Notes under the pieces: generated by a model
What the model was told of the DNA's origin: nothing
Seen by the model: the letters and a program-made list of their open reading frames with translations, nothing else
Databases searched by the model: none
Assembly: GCA_900074725.1 (NCBI GenBank)
Contig: LT598458.1
Coordinates: 1,364,001-1,428,000, forward strand
DNA length: 64,000 bases
DNA from: Lachancea dasiensis
Taxonomy: Eukaryota; Ascomycota; Saccharomycetes; Saccharomycetales; Saccharomycetaceae
Direction of reading: 5' to 3'
Translations under genes and position numbers: made by a program
In this document: piece after piece, positions 30,201 through 39,984 of the stretch
Layout: each line of letters begins with the position of its first letter
Position numbering within the stretch: the stretch's first letter is position 1

Positions 30201-31934
30201 ACTCTCAATATCCCTTTCTTTCATGATCTGTTCTGCGAAAGGTTGCTCGTTTTTATAAACGCCCTCGATATCGTTAGATGTAGACGTGAACTTGACGTCC
30301 AATGATTCGTTTCCCGTCCACTTTTTCAAAGCCTCAAATTCGCATTCAAATGCTTCTTTCAAAGTGAGAAAAGTGTTCATTGCTGCGATTCGATGTTGAA
30401 ATTCTTCGCGACCGGTAACTGGCTTTTCCTTGTACATGTGCTGCGAGTTTCTCCAATAAGACGTGACCTTATGATATCTTTCTACTATAGGCTTCATGGT
30501 TGAAACAGCGAACTCGACCTCTACATTGTCTTCGAAAGTCAAGTTCATGATTTCTTCAAAAAACAAATCTGTAGAACTCCTCAGGTAATCCAGACTTCTC
30601 TTTTCTTCTTCAATTGACCTGCAATTCATCCAAGCTTTTAACTCTAGCCAGAGTTCATCAGCATACTGTACTCCAGTGTTCACACGACCAACATGGTTGG
30701 CAATTTTACTCTTTTCACTTTTTACAATATCGCCTTTCAGTACATTGCCCAACATGGTTTGCCATTCAAGACGCTCTAATACGTGAGGATTTCGGCTTAG
30801 CCGTTGAACGTACGTATAGCTGTCACCTTCAACTTTGCCAAGTGGCCTAGAAAGGGTGGTTGTTCCGCTGCTAGGACCTGATGGAATCTTTTGCCGGGTT
30901 CCCAATAGTCCTATTACGTCAGCATTCTCCGGATCAGCTTCTCTGAGCCAATCCATACGATCAAGCAAAAAGTGGGAGCTCATTCTAACGAGCTCGTCAT
31001 CAGAAGCCAGTGCACCGGACTTATCTGTAGTCGTGAAGAAGTTCGTTCCAAAGGTCGCATCCTCGCCCTCTATTTCATCGGCCTCGGCCTCTGTGTCTGT
31101 ATCGTCATCGTCATCATGGGCAGCTGCTGCGATTCCGCGGGTGTAGTAATCGTCTAAGTTGCTGTTTTTCATTCGATTCAAGTATAGCTCCTCATTCAAA
31201 ACATACTGTTTTTGCATAGGATTAAAAGAACGAAGGACAGACGAGGAGCTCGCACCGTGGGAGGATCTATTTGAGGAGGACGAGGAATCACCATCATGAT
31301 GTAGTGAAGAAGAGCTTGTGTTTTGCGTTGAGCTAATGCCGCTGGCTGTAAGCTGATTTTGAGGTGAACTCAGCATTGATGTGCTCTGTGAGTTCAACGA
31401 CGCCACCTTTGGGGGCATCACCAGTGTAGGCGTTACGTTAGATTCCAAGTGAAGCATTGATGGCATCTTTCCATGAGAACTACTGCCGATGGATGTTGAA
31501 CGAGCTCTCTGGCGCCCTGGGGAAACCAGCCCAGCTCCAGGAGTTCCCTGCACTCCCTGAGAGCCCTGTCTAACGCCAGAAGCACCTGAAACTGATGGGT
31601 TGCGGCTGGGACGGGCTGAAGGTGCCCCAGATGACGGTGAAACCAAATTCATGGCGTGCTTCAAACCGCTGGTGTTAAGTTTCATAGTGCTCATTGGGGA
31701 GTAGCCCTGATTTCCAGACGGGCTTCTCAGCGAGTTTGCCGTATAGTAGCCAGGACTACGTGGCTGCTGTGCCGGGACCGGTCCCATTTGTCTTGACGGA
31801 GAAAAAGAACGTGTACCCCCATTTCCTGACGTATTCTGCTTCAATTTTGACCTACTCTTCGATCGACCCAATGCAGACGACTTGTCTTCAAGAGTGTAGC
31901 CCTGTTTGAAGCTAAAGTAGTCCTTTTCCGCCAT
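27276..31934 (-). CDS. MAP kinase kinase kinase SSK2/SSK22
   Basis: 1552 residues from the ATG at 31934; the frame continues to 31976 but opens with TTG. The N-terminal ~270 residues are Ser-rich and disordered. An acidic run (DDDDDTDTEAEADE) follows near residue 280. A long helical regulatory region occupies the centre. The kinase domain is at the C-terminus: glycine loop GGGAFGTV near residue 1271, HRDIKPEN near 1386 and GTPMYMSPE near 1436. In S. cerevisiae, Ssk1 binds and activates Ssk2 and Ssk22, which phosphorylate Pbs2 in the HOG osmotic-stress pathway. The two are duplicates (YNR031C, YCR073C); this is the single pre-duplication gene, in the expected position. Confidence 0.96.
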   Translation of the reverse strand: MAEKDYFSFKQGYTLEDKSSALGRSKSRSKLKQNTSGNGGTRSFSPSRQMGPVPAQQPRSPGYYTANSLRSPSGNQGYSPMSTMKLNTSGLKHAMNLVSPSSGAPSARPSRNPSVSGASGVRQGSQGVQGTPGAGLVSPGRQRARSTSIGSSSHGKMPSMLHLESNVTPTLVMPPKVASLNSQSTSMLSSPQNQLTASGISSTQNTSSSSLHHDGDSSSSSNRSSHGASSSSVLRSFNPMQKQYVLNEELYLNRMKNSNLDDYYTRGIAAAAHDDDDDTDTEAEADEIEGEDATFGTNFFTTTDKSGALASDDELVRMSSHFLLDRMDWLREADPENADVIGLLGTRQKIPSGPSSGTTTLSRPLGKVEGDSYTYVQRLSRNPHVLERLEWQTMLGNVLKGDIVKSEKSKIANHVGRVNTGVQYADELWLELKAWMNCRSIEEEKRSLDYLRSSTDLFFEEIMNLTFEDNVEVEFAVSTMKPIVERYHKVTSYWRNSQHMYKEKPVTGREEFQHRIAAMNTFLTLKEAFECEFEALKKWTGNESLDVKFTSTSNDIEGVYKNEQPFAEQIMKERDIESIFQKKLFYRHAPWILKAKVSILTFSQTVKEMNIPLLHKELEILLMFPFKLVKEIILIRLEYAKKLNNPTMMMIDQMIDDFNSYVRLSVQIKHTVVLYCSDWDFSTHIDADFDQTVNEAIGYLFKLLHLKLIDSANKSFKTFKEPDELLPYWDQLKNVGCFIEGAGNVVAEGFSNLTLRLLNRLHSYILREQNQPPRFEREVDAEKWLIQAIENMGSVKRKINRFSNVLTKAFQNSVHYKVNDNQELLKNLKDSGHFLLYTGGDLEANGIYLFCSGELLGCSDDQVMQILQNSLIGSDLLSKVEIKNSLSVYNALESGWDQNALLFQSYGANAVSYYQVQPESHNKNSFVRYRLGGNQRGGIEVDDLKSEETEMIELEMKLKSLGYIVAYCPNDPILWEGEMLNLSYGLVLMTEDLDFKLSNDCLVLMNQGSTYALEYQCDKFQHFVGNAVSFNERRCSTRNVENTLQKINKAYFRITYTVLANVEKIITTIQKDYRGNETLNNLFIFCRDFARNFLRVNVATFEKKSMIILMLMKISVRWITFMVDDCDPTDLRTFKWCVPAMEFAMQMTTGWNILGLDQQQFSVLQERISGCMSLLISHFDIMGARTLKTEPAAHPQVRSKIGACEGDDDSILSVNSKVRLEAIHELEQRVSGNPRQIGKVLDESDQDNQYLQSLASSLSNVTIRWQKRHFIGGGAFGTVSSAINLDTGEILAVKEIRIHDRNTMKQVFPVIREEMKVLEMLNHPNVVQYYGVEVHRDKVNLFMEYCEGGSLAQLLEHGRIEDEMVTQVYALQLLEGLAYLHQSSVIHRDIKPENILLDFNGVIKYVDFGAARSLAANGTKAPNNATEKQGDGANSMMGTPMYMSPEAVTGAERGKFGAGDVWSLGCVVLEMATGRRPWFNLDNEWAIMYHVAAGHIPQMPSREEISSQGTRFLRRCLKQNPNDRSTAMELLRDPWMVEIRKLAFDEDSSGTV

Positions 31935-32063
31935 GTTTTTGCTCCTCTGTCTGACTGCAGCAAGTTGTTTTGTCAAGCTTATGTTAATTGAATCTTATAT
32001 ATCATAAAACTATGTAACAAATACAAAACCCGAGTTCGGTTAGAGCATCTCCAATCGCTATTC

Positions 32064-33113
32064 ATGGAGCTAGATAAATGTTTAGAACTTCTATATGCTG
32101 GTCAATTATTGCCTGAAGAAACTTTGAGGGCTCTTTGCTTCAAATTGAAGGAGAAACTTGTAAATGAATCAAACGTGGTCCATATTTCAACTCCAGTGAC
32201 AGTTGTCGGCGACATACACGGTCAATTCCACGATCTGTTGGAGATATTCAAGATTGGAGGCATTGTTCCAAATACCAACTATCTTTTCCTGGGAGATTAT
32301 GTTGATAGAGGCCTGTACAGCGTGGAGACAATGTCACTGTTAATAGTACTAAAGTTACGATATCCAAATCGAGTACATCTTTTGCGCGGAAACCACGAAT
32401 CTCGCCAGATAACCCAAAGTTATGGATTTTACTCCGAGTGTCTGAATAAATATGGCGGATCAACTGGGGTATGGCAGTGCTTCACAGATTTATTTGACTT
32501 TTTGGTTCTGTGCTGCATAATCGATAATGAGCTCTTTTGCGTCCACGGTGGGCTATCACCCAACGTCCAAACAATCGACCAAATTCGGATTATTGATCGA
32601 TTCCGGGAAATTCCACACGATGGTGCGATGGCAGATTTGGTATGGTCCGATCCCGAGGACTCTGGCTCGGAAAGCGGAAACCCCAACCCCGCCTCTACAG
32701 TAACGCACTTCCAGGTTTCGCCGCGCGGTGCAGGATATACCTTCGGGCGCAGTGTGGTCGAAAAATTCCTACAACTCAACGGTATGTCGCGAATCTACAG
32801 GGCCCATCAATTATGTAATGAAGGTTACCAGGTATACTTTGGTGGCCTCGTAACTACGGTCTGGTCAGCTCCGAACTACTGCTATCGTTGTGGGAATAAA
32901 GCTTCTATTCTGGAGCTCTACGACAAAGATCACAGTTACTTCAATGTTTTCGAGGAGGCCCCCGAAAACAAGCTCCTTAACAGTACAGGACATACCACCA
33001 ACGAAGCTTATTTGAAAGAGTTTTTCGGAGAATCTACTGAATCTGTCGATATGTTCTCAGATGAATATCAGATGGCATCCGCTTCAAAACGGCATGTTGA
33101 GTATTTCCTGTAG
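32064..33113 (+). CDS. PPG1: PP2A-like Ser/Thr phosphatase PPG1
   Basis: 349 residues with every phosphoprotein phosphatase motif: GDIHGQ (49-54), GDYVDRG (77-83), RGNHE (108-112) and HGGLSPN. The sequence is closer to PP2A than PP1. It ends in EYFL, close to the DYFL tail that is carboxy-methylated in PP2A. Ppg1 (YNR032W) acts with the Far complex and affects glycogen storage and mitophagy (by dephosphorylating Atg32). It is divergent from the SSK gene, with a 129-bp spacer. HUB1 and ABZ1 follow, as in S. cerevisiae. Confidence 0.95.
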   Translation: MELDKCLELLYAGQLLPEETLRALCFKLKEKLVNESNVVHISTPVTVVGDIHGQFHDLLEIFKIGGIVPNTNYLFLGDYVDRGLYSVETMSLLIVLKLRYPNRVHLLRGNHESRQITQSYGFYSECLNKYGGSTGVWQCFTDLFDFLVLCCIIDNELFCVHGGLSPNVQTIDQIRIIDRFREIPHDGAMADLVWSDPEDSGSESGNPNPASTVTHFQVSPRGAGYTFGRSVVEKFLQLNGMSRIYRAHQLCNEGYQVYFGGLVTTVWSAPNYCYRCGNKASILELYDKDHSYFNVFEEAPENKLLNSTGHTTNEAYLKEFFGESTESVDMFSDEYQMASASKRHVEYFL

Positions 33114-33879
33114 ATACAAGAACGCGTCGCAAACCAATATCAGCTTAATATCAGGCTGCGGTTCAGAGTATTCACAATATACCTTCAGTAGAAGTTCTGG
33201 CTCTGGTCCCTATGAACTTTGAGAACCGCTCCGAGCAAATTATAAAGGTGGCATCCTTTTGACCCAGCTCCTGTACAGTCCGAGTTCCATCAAAACTAGT
33301 AATTGATCTGTGCTAAAGAAATCCCACCGGGTACCTTCCTCTTTGTGCCGATTTTAAGTGCAAGTCCGATCAATTTCTGTTATCAAGTTTAGGATGAACC
33401 AGCTCGCAGTACTATTAGTAAAGCAAGGATGTGCTTCAATTACATCCGTGAGCTTTGAAAAGCTTATTGGGGGAGAAATTTGAAGTACTTCTGGGGGGTC
33501 CTGCAAGGTGGGCTTGTGGCAGTCATATTTTTAAAGGTTATTTGATACATCAGAACTTGACGCAATGGTGTGCTGGCGTACACTAATACAAAAGACTCGC
33601 TGTTAAAAAGCACGCTATAATATAAAGAAACATATTTGGAGAAGTAGCTGGCCTTTCGAGAGTTTGTCGGCAAAGAGGCCACTATTTGTGTTGCTACTTA
33701 ACAGCTTGATGGTTGTAATCTTCAGCAGGCTACCCTATGGTCACGAAATCCTTTGCGCGGGCTCCCCCGATTAGTGGACAAAAGTAGATATGAAACAAAG
33801 CACTACGGCTGTCGCCTAACGACAAACGTCCCACCCATAACGAACGGTAATTATTGCGTTTCTTCTGCTCTCTGCAAAC
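33114..33879. other. Spacer between PPG1 and HUB1
   Basis: 766 bp. A TATAAAG at 33241-33247 is followed by a 29-codon ORF (33394-33483, starting MNQLAVLLVK). A longer minus-strand ORF (33464-33682) shows no family features. No known RNA gene was recognised. Confidence 0.4.
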
Positions 33880-34101
33880 TTATAAGTAATAAAGCTCCAG
33901 GTAAGTACCATCGTGGATTTCATAGTCCTCCAGGCTGATATGGTCTTTTAGTACTGCCCCACCTTTTTGTAAAACTACTTTATTCCATGATACTCCTAAT
34001 TGCAGGGCCAGAACTTTTTTAAAGTCGCCAATTAGATCCTCACCCAAACACTTAATCCTCAGCTTTTTTCCAAGACGATCATTGACCTCTACTTCGATCA
34101 T
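33880..34101 (-). CDS. HUB1: Ubiquitin-like modifier HUB1 (UBL5)
   Basis: 73 residues, the exact size of the Hub1/UBL5 family. It has the ubiquitin fold pattern ([18 protein letters not shown], then [20 protein letters not shown]) and ends in a Tyr-Tyr-Leu tail without the di-glycine of true ubiquitin. Hub1 (YNR032C-A) does not conjugate; it binds Snu66 and Prp5 and modulates pre-mRNA splicing at weak 5' splice sites. It is divergent from ABZ1 with a 175-bp promoter. Confidence 0.96.
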   Translation of the reverse strand: MIEVEVNDRLGKKLRIKCLGEDLIGDFKKVLALQLGVSWNKVVLQKGGAVLKDHISLEDYEIHDGTYLELYYL

Positions 34102-34276
34102 TATTGCTCACTGCGATGATTTCAATGGCTCTTGTCTTCGATTCTAACTGATGGGCCCTCGTTAATGGCTTTTCTTAATTGAAAAATTTCCAGCGTCAAG
34201 GGACCCGATGAGCATAAAAAGATTAAAGATTCAACCAACTACAACGCTTTAGCCAGTCTTCTCATCCACTAAAACT

Positions 34277-36556
34277 ATGGCGGTTAATGTGCTCTTCATA
34301 GATTCCTATGATTCCTTTACTTACAACTTGGTGAGTCTCATTCGAGCTCAAAATGATGATACACATGTAACCATTGTTCATAATGACACATTTCCCAGCT
34401 TTAACGAATTGAAGCCTTTTTTGACGTGCTTCGACTGTATTGTAGTCGGCCCAGGGCCAGGAAATCCAGATAACGGCTATAGAGATGTGGGTTTCCTCAA
34501 TGAGATGTTTGAAGCGCAATTGGAGGTCCCCGTATTGGGTATCTGTTTGGGATTCCAAGTGATGTGTAGGGCTGCTGGTGGTTCAGTGAAACAACTGACA
34601 GAAATAAAGCATGGTCAAGTTTACGAAGTGGAAGTTTGTGGTGCAAATGAGGGCACTGGGAATCGGCTGTTTGCCAATTATCCTCCAACTTTCAATTCTG
34701 TACGATACCATTCACTGCATGTAGCAGAGACTGACTTCCACTGTGAAAATATCATACCCCTTTGCTACACGAATGACGAGAACGGCCAAGTGCTCATGGG
34801 CGCTCAAATTGCTAACACCTCTTGGTACGGAGTTCAATATCACCCAGAGTCTTGCTGCTCCGAACTAGGTGATCGGCTGATCTCGAACTTTTTGGAGATT
34901 ACTGAAGAATTCAACCGAGGTGGAACCAGACACCACTCTATCTATAAACTGCAAGATGATGACTCTGAGTTGCGCAGAACAATAGGCTTATTGGACAAGG
35001 CCATTGATAAAAGTAGCGTCTATGAAAAGGCAGTTCTGAAGCCAAAAAAAATACATATCGAAGAGCTACCAGCCGCGACTGATGCAAAGTTATCCATCAG
35101 AATATGCAATGCTCTAAGTGATCCTTTCTTTCTAATGTCTTCATCCACCATACAAGAGAATAGAGGTGAATTCTCGATAATTGCCTTGCCAAATGAGAAT
35201 TCTACGGTCTTCACGCACTACGACCAATTGCATGTAACCTCAATCCACCGGTGGAGGGATCCGATAGTTTCTCGGCAAGCGTATACCTCAGCCATTAGTG
35301 CCAATGGCAAGGTGTACCCGGGGCTCAAAGTCATAAAGGAGGATAAATCAGAGTTCTGGAAGTCAATTGGCGATTTTATGAAAAACCATTTGACCTCGAA
35401 CACATCTAAGTTGCCATTCTTAGGAGGATTGGTGGGGGTCTTGGGCTACGAGATGGGTCAATTCACAGTGAACGGAAACTCACGGGATATAGTACCAGAT
35501 GCTAAGCTTGTCTTCATAGAAAACTGCATAATTGTTGACCTGAGGAGAGGTGTTGTCTCCTTCGTTTCGTTAAATGACAATTTTCCTCACCATCTGAAAA
35601 ACCTTGTGAAGGAAATTGCGCGTGGTAATGAGCATGGCACGTCAATGCCCTCGACTGAAAGGTTACCTCCAAACATAAAGTTCGACATCGAGCTCCCCAC
35701 CAAGGAGGCGTACACGCGAGCATATCAAAAGTCGCAAACTTATCTACGTCAGGGTGATTCTTATGAGATATGTTTGACGACACAAACAAAGGTTACCCCA
35801 AGTGACCGCATCGAGCCTTGGAGAGTATTTCAAACCCTTATTCAGCGAAACCCGGCTCCATTTTCGAGCTTCTTCGAATTCAGTGATCTGCATGCTGAAC
35901 CTGCTGACCTTTGTCTGCTGTCCACCTCTCCAGAAAGATTCTTGAAATGGGACTGTGATTCATGTGAACTGCGTCCCATCAAAGGAACAGTGAGGAAGGA
36001 TGGGTCTATGACCCTTGAACTTGCTACAAAGATATTGAAAACGCCTAAGGAATTTGGAGAAAACCTGATGATCCTGGACTTGATTCGCAACGATTTGTAC
36101 GAGTTATTAGAAAAAGTCACAGTGGATGAGCTCATGTCAGTAGAAGAGTACAAGACTGTCTACCAACTGGTGAGCGTTGTCAAGGGCCATGAGTTAAATC
36201 GAACTGCGTACTCAGGAATTGACCTGCTACGGCATTCATTGCCTCCTGGTTCTATGACAGGCGCGCCAAAGAAGAATACGGTTCACCTGCTACAGACAGA
36301 AATCGAAAAAGATCTTAACTCACATCTGTCTAATCAAGGAATACGTGGAGTTTACTCTGGTGTAACTGGATACTGGAGTATCCATGATCACGGCGACTGG
36401 TCTGTCAATATCCGGTGCATGTATTCATACGACAATGCAAGGTCGTGGCGGTTAGGTGCTGGAGGAGCAGTCACTATTTTGAGCACTCTGGAAGGAGAAT
36501 GGGAGGAAATGCACACAAAGCTGGAGAGTGCCTTACAAGTTTTCCGTGACGTTTAA
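34277..36556 (+). CDS. ABZ1: Aminodeoxychorismate synthase ABZ1
   Basis: 759 residues with two fused enzymes. The N-terminal ~220 residues form a class I glutamine amidotransferase: FIDSYDSFTYN, the nucleophile Cys90 in GICLGFQ, and HPE in QYHPESC. The C-terminal half is a chorismate-binding domain with PIKGTVRKDG, DLIRNDLYELL and PPGSMTGAPKK. It converts chorismate and glutamine to 4-amino-4-deoxychorismate, the first step towards p-aminobenzoate and folate. Length is close to S. cerevisiae Abz1 (YNR033W, 787). It is the last gene before the LTR cluster and the inversion breakpoint. Confidence 0.97.
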   Translation: MAVNVLFIDSYDSFTYNLVSLIRAQNDDTHVTIVHNDTFPSFNELKPFLTCFDCIVVGPGPGNPDNGYRDVGFLNEMFEAQLEVPVLGICLGFQVMCRAAGGSVKQLTEIKHGQVYEVEVCGANEGTGNRLFANYPPTFNSVRYHSLHVAETDFHCENIIPLCYTNDENGQVLMGAQIANTSWYGVQYHPESCCSELGDRLISNFLEITEEFNRGGTRHHSIYKLQDDDSELRRTIGLLDKAIDKSSVYEKAVLKPKKIHIEELPAATDAKLSIRICNALSDPFFLMSSSTIQENRGEFSIIALPNENSTVFTHYDQLHVTSIHRWRDPIVSRQAYTSAISANGKVYPGLKVIKEDKSEFWKSIGDFMKNHLTSNTSKLPFLGGLVGVLGYEMGQFTVNGNSRDIVPDAKLVFIENCIIVDLRRGVVSFVSLNDNFPHHLKNLVKEIARGNEHGTSMPSTERLPPNIKFDIELPTKEAYTRAYQKSQTYLRQGDSYEICLTTQTKVTPSDRIEPWRVFQTLIQRNPAPFSSFFEFSDLHAEPADLCLLSTSPERFLKWDCDSCELRPIKGTVRKDGSMTLELATKILKTPKEFGENLMILDLIRNDLYELLEKVTVDELMSVEEYKTVYQLVSVVKGHELNRTAYSGIDLLRHSLPPGSMTGAPKKNTVHLLQTEIEKDLNSHLSNQGIRGVYSGVTGYWSIHDHGDWSVNIRCMYSYDNARSWRLGAGGAVTILSTLEGEWEEMHTKLESALQVFRDV

Positions 36557-36709
36557 TCATTTTCTTACAAAAAAAGCATGTTAGTACTAATTTCCAAACG
36601 GAATACTTAGGTTTCCAAACATATTATTAAAGTCATTTTTGATAGAAAAATGTAGAGAACTTCAAGGATGAAAACCGATGCCGTTAATAAACTTTACTCG
36701 GGCTAGTTA

Positions 36710-37037
36710 GCGTCGGCAGTAGTCGACTTGCTGAATTGTTCGTTCAATTTGTTGATGGACATCGATTATGATATTCTGAGTACTTGATATAAAACCAGGA
36801 GCCGGTAAAACGGCTTCTGGTTGTCTCTCCGTGATATTCTGGACAATATGTGCTGGTCCATATCTGAAAGTTAGGGCCCAAAGGATTCAATTCTAGCGGG
36901 AATGGTCCGGGTGCAGTTAGGGCCGGATCACCCGACAGATGGATTGTTAGGCTGTTGGATACTTGAGATGGAGGGCCAAGGCATTTCTATGAAATTGCTG
37001 CTCCTCTTGATTTTATTGGGTTGATCATTCGCCTTTT
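36710..37037 (+). repeat. Dispersed repeat family B, copy B2 (interrupted)
   Basis: Aligns by eye with B1 and B3. It is interrupted by LTR copy A1: the 12-base block TTGTTTTACTGG that continues the repeat in B3 (63528-63539) appears at 37510-37521, just after A1. So A1 inserted into an older repeat. Confidence 0.65.
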
Positions 37038-37497
37038 TGTTGGGAATAATGCGAGTTTCTAGGGAACTGTTGGTGATGTGCGCCTAATCGCATAATCAGC
37101 GTCAGTAAATATGTGACACAATGGTACAGAATGATAGTACACAACAGTGGCCATACAAGTCGACTTAACAGCTAAGACAAACCGAAGAGAACAACTGTTG
37201 TCCAATGGGATTGGCCATTGATAAGTTATCGGTAGTGTACGGCATTGAAGCCGTAATCCTTGGGTAATAGAATGATCTAGAACTGGTGATTAATAAATAT
37301 GTTGACCAGAGTCACCGAGTGACAATTGTATAAATACCAGGCTTTTGTTCAGGTAACTGAACCAACTCTAATGCCTAAAATAATCACGGAGAGATAAGTA
37401 GAATTCCCTAGATCCAAGTTACTCATCTTACAATGACTATGTCCGACTTACAAGACAAATTTAGTAAGCTTTCTACTGATGAATCAGATTCGCCTCA
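37038..37497 (+). mobile_element. Solo LTR A1, Ty1/copia-like
   Basis: About 460 bp beginning TGTTGGGAATAAT, as in Ty1/copia LTRs, and ending near CTCA. It holds a TATA box (37329-37336) and, at its 3' end, a short ATG-initiated frame, as in Ty1-type LTRs where gag starts inside the LTR. No internal region is attached. The right boundary could be several bases further; a shared TTTT on both sides is compatible with a target duplication. It is 100% identical to A2 over 205 bp. Confidence 0.8.
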
Positions 37498-37525
37498 ATA
37501 ATAGTATCGTTGTTTTACTGGAGGT

Positions 37526-37981
37526 TGTTGGGAATAATATGAATAGGGAACTGTTGGTGATGTGCGCCTAATCGCATAATCAGCGTCAGTAAATATGTGA
37601 CACAATGGTACAGAATGATAGTACACAACAGTGGCCATACAAGTCGACTTAACAGCTAAGACAAACCGAAGAGAACAACTGTTGTCCAATGGGATTGGCC
37701 ATTGATAAGTTATCGGTAGTGTACGGCATTGAAGCCGTAATCCTTGGGCAATAGAATGATCTAGAATTGGTGATTAATAAATGTGTTGACCAGAGTCACC
37801 GAGTGAGAATTGTATAAATACCAGGATTTGGTTCAGATAACTGAACCAGCCCTAATGCCTAAAATAATCACGGAGAGATAAATAGAATTCCCTAGATCCA
37901 AGCTACTCATCTTCCAATGACTAGGACCCACTTACAAGACAAATTTAGTAAGCTTTCTACTAGTGAATCAGATTCGCCTCA
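37526..37981 (+). mobile_element. Solo LTR A2, Ty1/copia-like
   Basis: About 456 bp, in direct orientation 28 bp after A1, with the same start, a TATA box (37813-37820) and end. The purine-rich ACTGGAGGT just before it resembles a polypurine tract, so A1 and A2 could also be the two LTRs of one element that lost almost all its interior. It is an inactive relic. Confidence 0.8.
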
Positions 37982-38232
37982 ATAATTCCAGTGCTGCCCT
38001 AACTCACCTTCCATTCAATAACCTCAATAAAACTGCGCTCTGCTCCTGACAACTACCACGCAATTGAAGGCCGAGATGGCTTTGGTGACTGTGCCGTCAA
38101 ATGTCAATACTGACGCTGATATAAATCATCATGTACGTAACTAGTTGATTAAGATAATTAACCTTGGTGGAGCTAACTGGCCATGTCCTATCTGATTCTT
38201 CTGACAATGGCCATAACTGACCACAAACAAAC

Positions 38233-39948
38233 ATGGACTCGCCCAATATTGGCGCATTCAATGAATCGCTGCTCAATTCTCCATTTGGAGACGTACCTAT
38301 GACTCCACAACGAATGAATAGCATTGTGGAAGAGGATTCTATTTCTAAAGATGAAGTAGAGCCGCAGAAGAAGCCCACTGTCGAGGAAACGCCACAGAGA
38401 CCTCTCTCTTTTTATTCTGCTGCAGGTGGAAATAACTCAAGTAATAGCCTTATCGCGAATCCTTCCTTCAGCTTCGGAATGGGCAGTAATAATATCATTA
38501 ACGACAGCTCATTTCCCACAAATAAGAGACATTCCTTAAAATATGTTCCCGGCCCTAAACTGCCGCCGCAGTCGTCTTCACGCTCCAAATCTCCCGTACG
38601 GCTGGATCGAACACCGTCTCCAGAGCGCTCCAAAAGACGCTCTTCTTTGGTTCTCGATAAACCTTTCAATTTTTCATCTTCTACTTTGCAGCCCCCAAGC
38701 TCCAGTGGATCTGTGGCCCGGACCTCATTTCGTAAGGGTCATAGGTACAAACACTCTTCTGTCTCGATGAATTTTTTTCAAGAGCCTGAAGTGAAGATAC
38801 CCCTCAATATTGCCAAGTCACTACCGATTCCAGATTTTTCTGATCTCAAAAGTAACATCCCATGGCCCCGAGGCCATATTCAAATCACTTTAACAGCTCT
38901 CCAAGTTATGAGCTGTGTTATCACATTTCACCTAGGGCACAAAAAAACGTGGAATAACTTCATCACACTTTCACATTTTGTTCTTTATGATGTCATTGGA
39001 TCCCTAGCCATAATTTTGGTGGAAAACTTATCTCAATTCCAGGTTTGGACCACAGGTACGATTACATTCCCATTTGGGCTCAACCGCATTGATCTACTTT
39101 CAAGCTTTGCTCTAGCGATCTCCCTCTGTTTTATGGGGTTGGATTTGTTTTTTCATATATTAGAGGAGACGATCGTACTTTTCGTTGAATCAACTAACCA
39201 TGACCACCACGAGGAAATTGCGCCAAAAATTCCCCACTCTCATCATGCATCTGCTCTTCTTCATACAACAGACGATACTCGATTATGGTACGGGGTCTTG
39301 GCGCCCAATTTCGTGCTTTCATTACTCACGCTATTGATGACTTTCCATTCAAATTCGCATAACAAATTCAAGGCAAAGAATCCCCTCATCACTTGCTGCT
39401 ACATTTCATACCTAGTTCTTTATCCGTGGATCTCAAAGTTCACAAATTCCTCAGATTATCTCGCTACGGGACTTCTGTCTATATTCATAATGACCTATGG
39501 ATGGAGGATTGCGAAGTGGACCTCAACAATTCTTCTTTTGGGATTCTCAACAGAGTCCCTAGAGGGGCTGATCTTAGACAATGGGACTCAGGAGTCAGAA
39601 GGCACGCACTCACGAAATGCCATCAAAACCATGAGCAATACTCTCCCATTAGCAAATTCTAAACTTAGTTCAGAGACAGTGGTCGCTAAACACCTTGAAC
39701 CTGGTGTTGTCAAAAGCAAGATCAAGGAATCAGTCGAAGAGCTGGCAGTTTTTCGAGCAAACTGCCAACTATCAAATGATGACCTTATTATAATTAAGGT
39801 CAACTTTGACCAGTACATCGTGCTAATGAAGATACATATGTCGGGCGGCTCTAATGATGATGAGCTGAAGTTGCGAACAGCAGTTGATAAGTGTATCAGA
39901 AAATCGCTGCCTTTAGTGGAAACTACAATCGATGTAAGTAGGATATAG
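38233..39948 (+). CDS. ZRG17: ER zinc transporter subunit ZRG17
   Basis: 571 residues from the ATG at 38233. The first ~190 residues are Ser/Pro-rich with likely phosphorylation sites. A conserved stretch, KSLPIPDFSDLKSNIPWPRG, introduces a cation-diffusion-facilitator membrane domain with about five or six hydrophobic segments (roughly residues 215-430). Zrg17 (YNR039C) pairs with Msc2 to carry zinc into the ER. Size is near the S. cerevisiae protein (605). Its strand is opposite to that expected relative to ABZ1, part of the inversion described below. I see no clear Zap1 site upstream. Confidence 0.93.
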   Translation: MDSPNIGAFNESLLNSPFGDVPMTPQRMNSIVEEDSISKDEVEPQKKPTVEETPQRPLSFYSAAGGNNSSNSLIANPSFSFGMGSNNIINDSSFPTNKRHSLKYVPGPKLPPQSSSRSKSPVRLDRTPSPERSKRRSSLVLDKPFNFSSSTLQPPSSSGSVARTSFRKGHRYKHSSVSMNFFQEPEVKIPLNIAKSLPIPDFSDLKSNIPWPRGHIQITLTALQVMSCVITFHLGHKKTWNNFITLSHFVLYDVIGSLAIILVENLSQFQVWTTGTITFPFGLNRIDLLSSFALAISLCFMGLDLFFHILEETIVLFVESTNHDHHEEIAPKIPHSHHASALLHTTDDTRLWYGVLAPNFVLSLLTLLMTFHSNSHNKFKAKNPLITCCYISYLVLYPWISKFTNSSDYLATGLLSIFIMTYGWRIAKWTSTILLLGFSTESLEGLILDNGTQESEGTHSRNAIKTMSNTLPLANSKLSSETVVAKHLEPGVVKSKIKESVEELAVFRANCQLSNDDLIIIKVNFDQYIVLMKIHMSGGSNDDELKLRTAVDKCIRKSLPLVETTIDVSRI

Positions 39949-39984
39949 GCGAGTCATGCAGATTGAAAGGACTTTTTCTCGGGC

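Larger units (their letters stand above)
36557..38232. other. Repeat-filled spacer at an inversion breakpoint
   Basis: 1.7 kb between ABZ1 and ZRG17, occupied by repeat copy B2 and LTR copies A1 and A2. About 250 bp of single-copy sequence remain before ZRG17 (its promoter). No intact gene. An ORF at 37495-37689 is only the reverse of the LTR sequence. Confidence 0.7.

Noticed and set aside
37495-37689. 64-codon minus-strand ORF
   Set aside because: It lies entirely inside the LTR copies and is not a gene.
37982-37986. ATAAT after both A1 and A2 as a target-site duplication
   Set aside because: It is not found before either LTR start; the shared bases are more likely part of the LTR itself.
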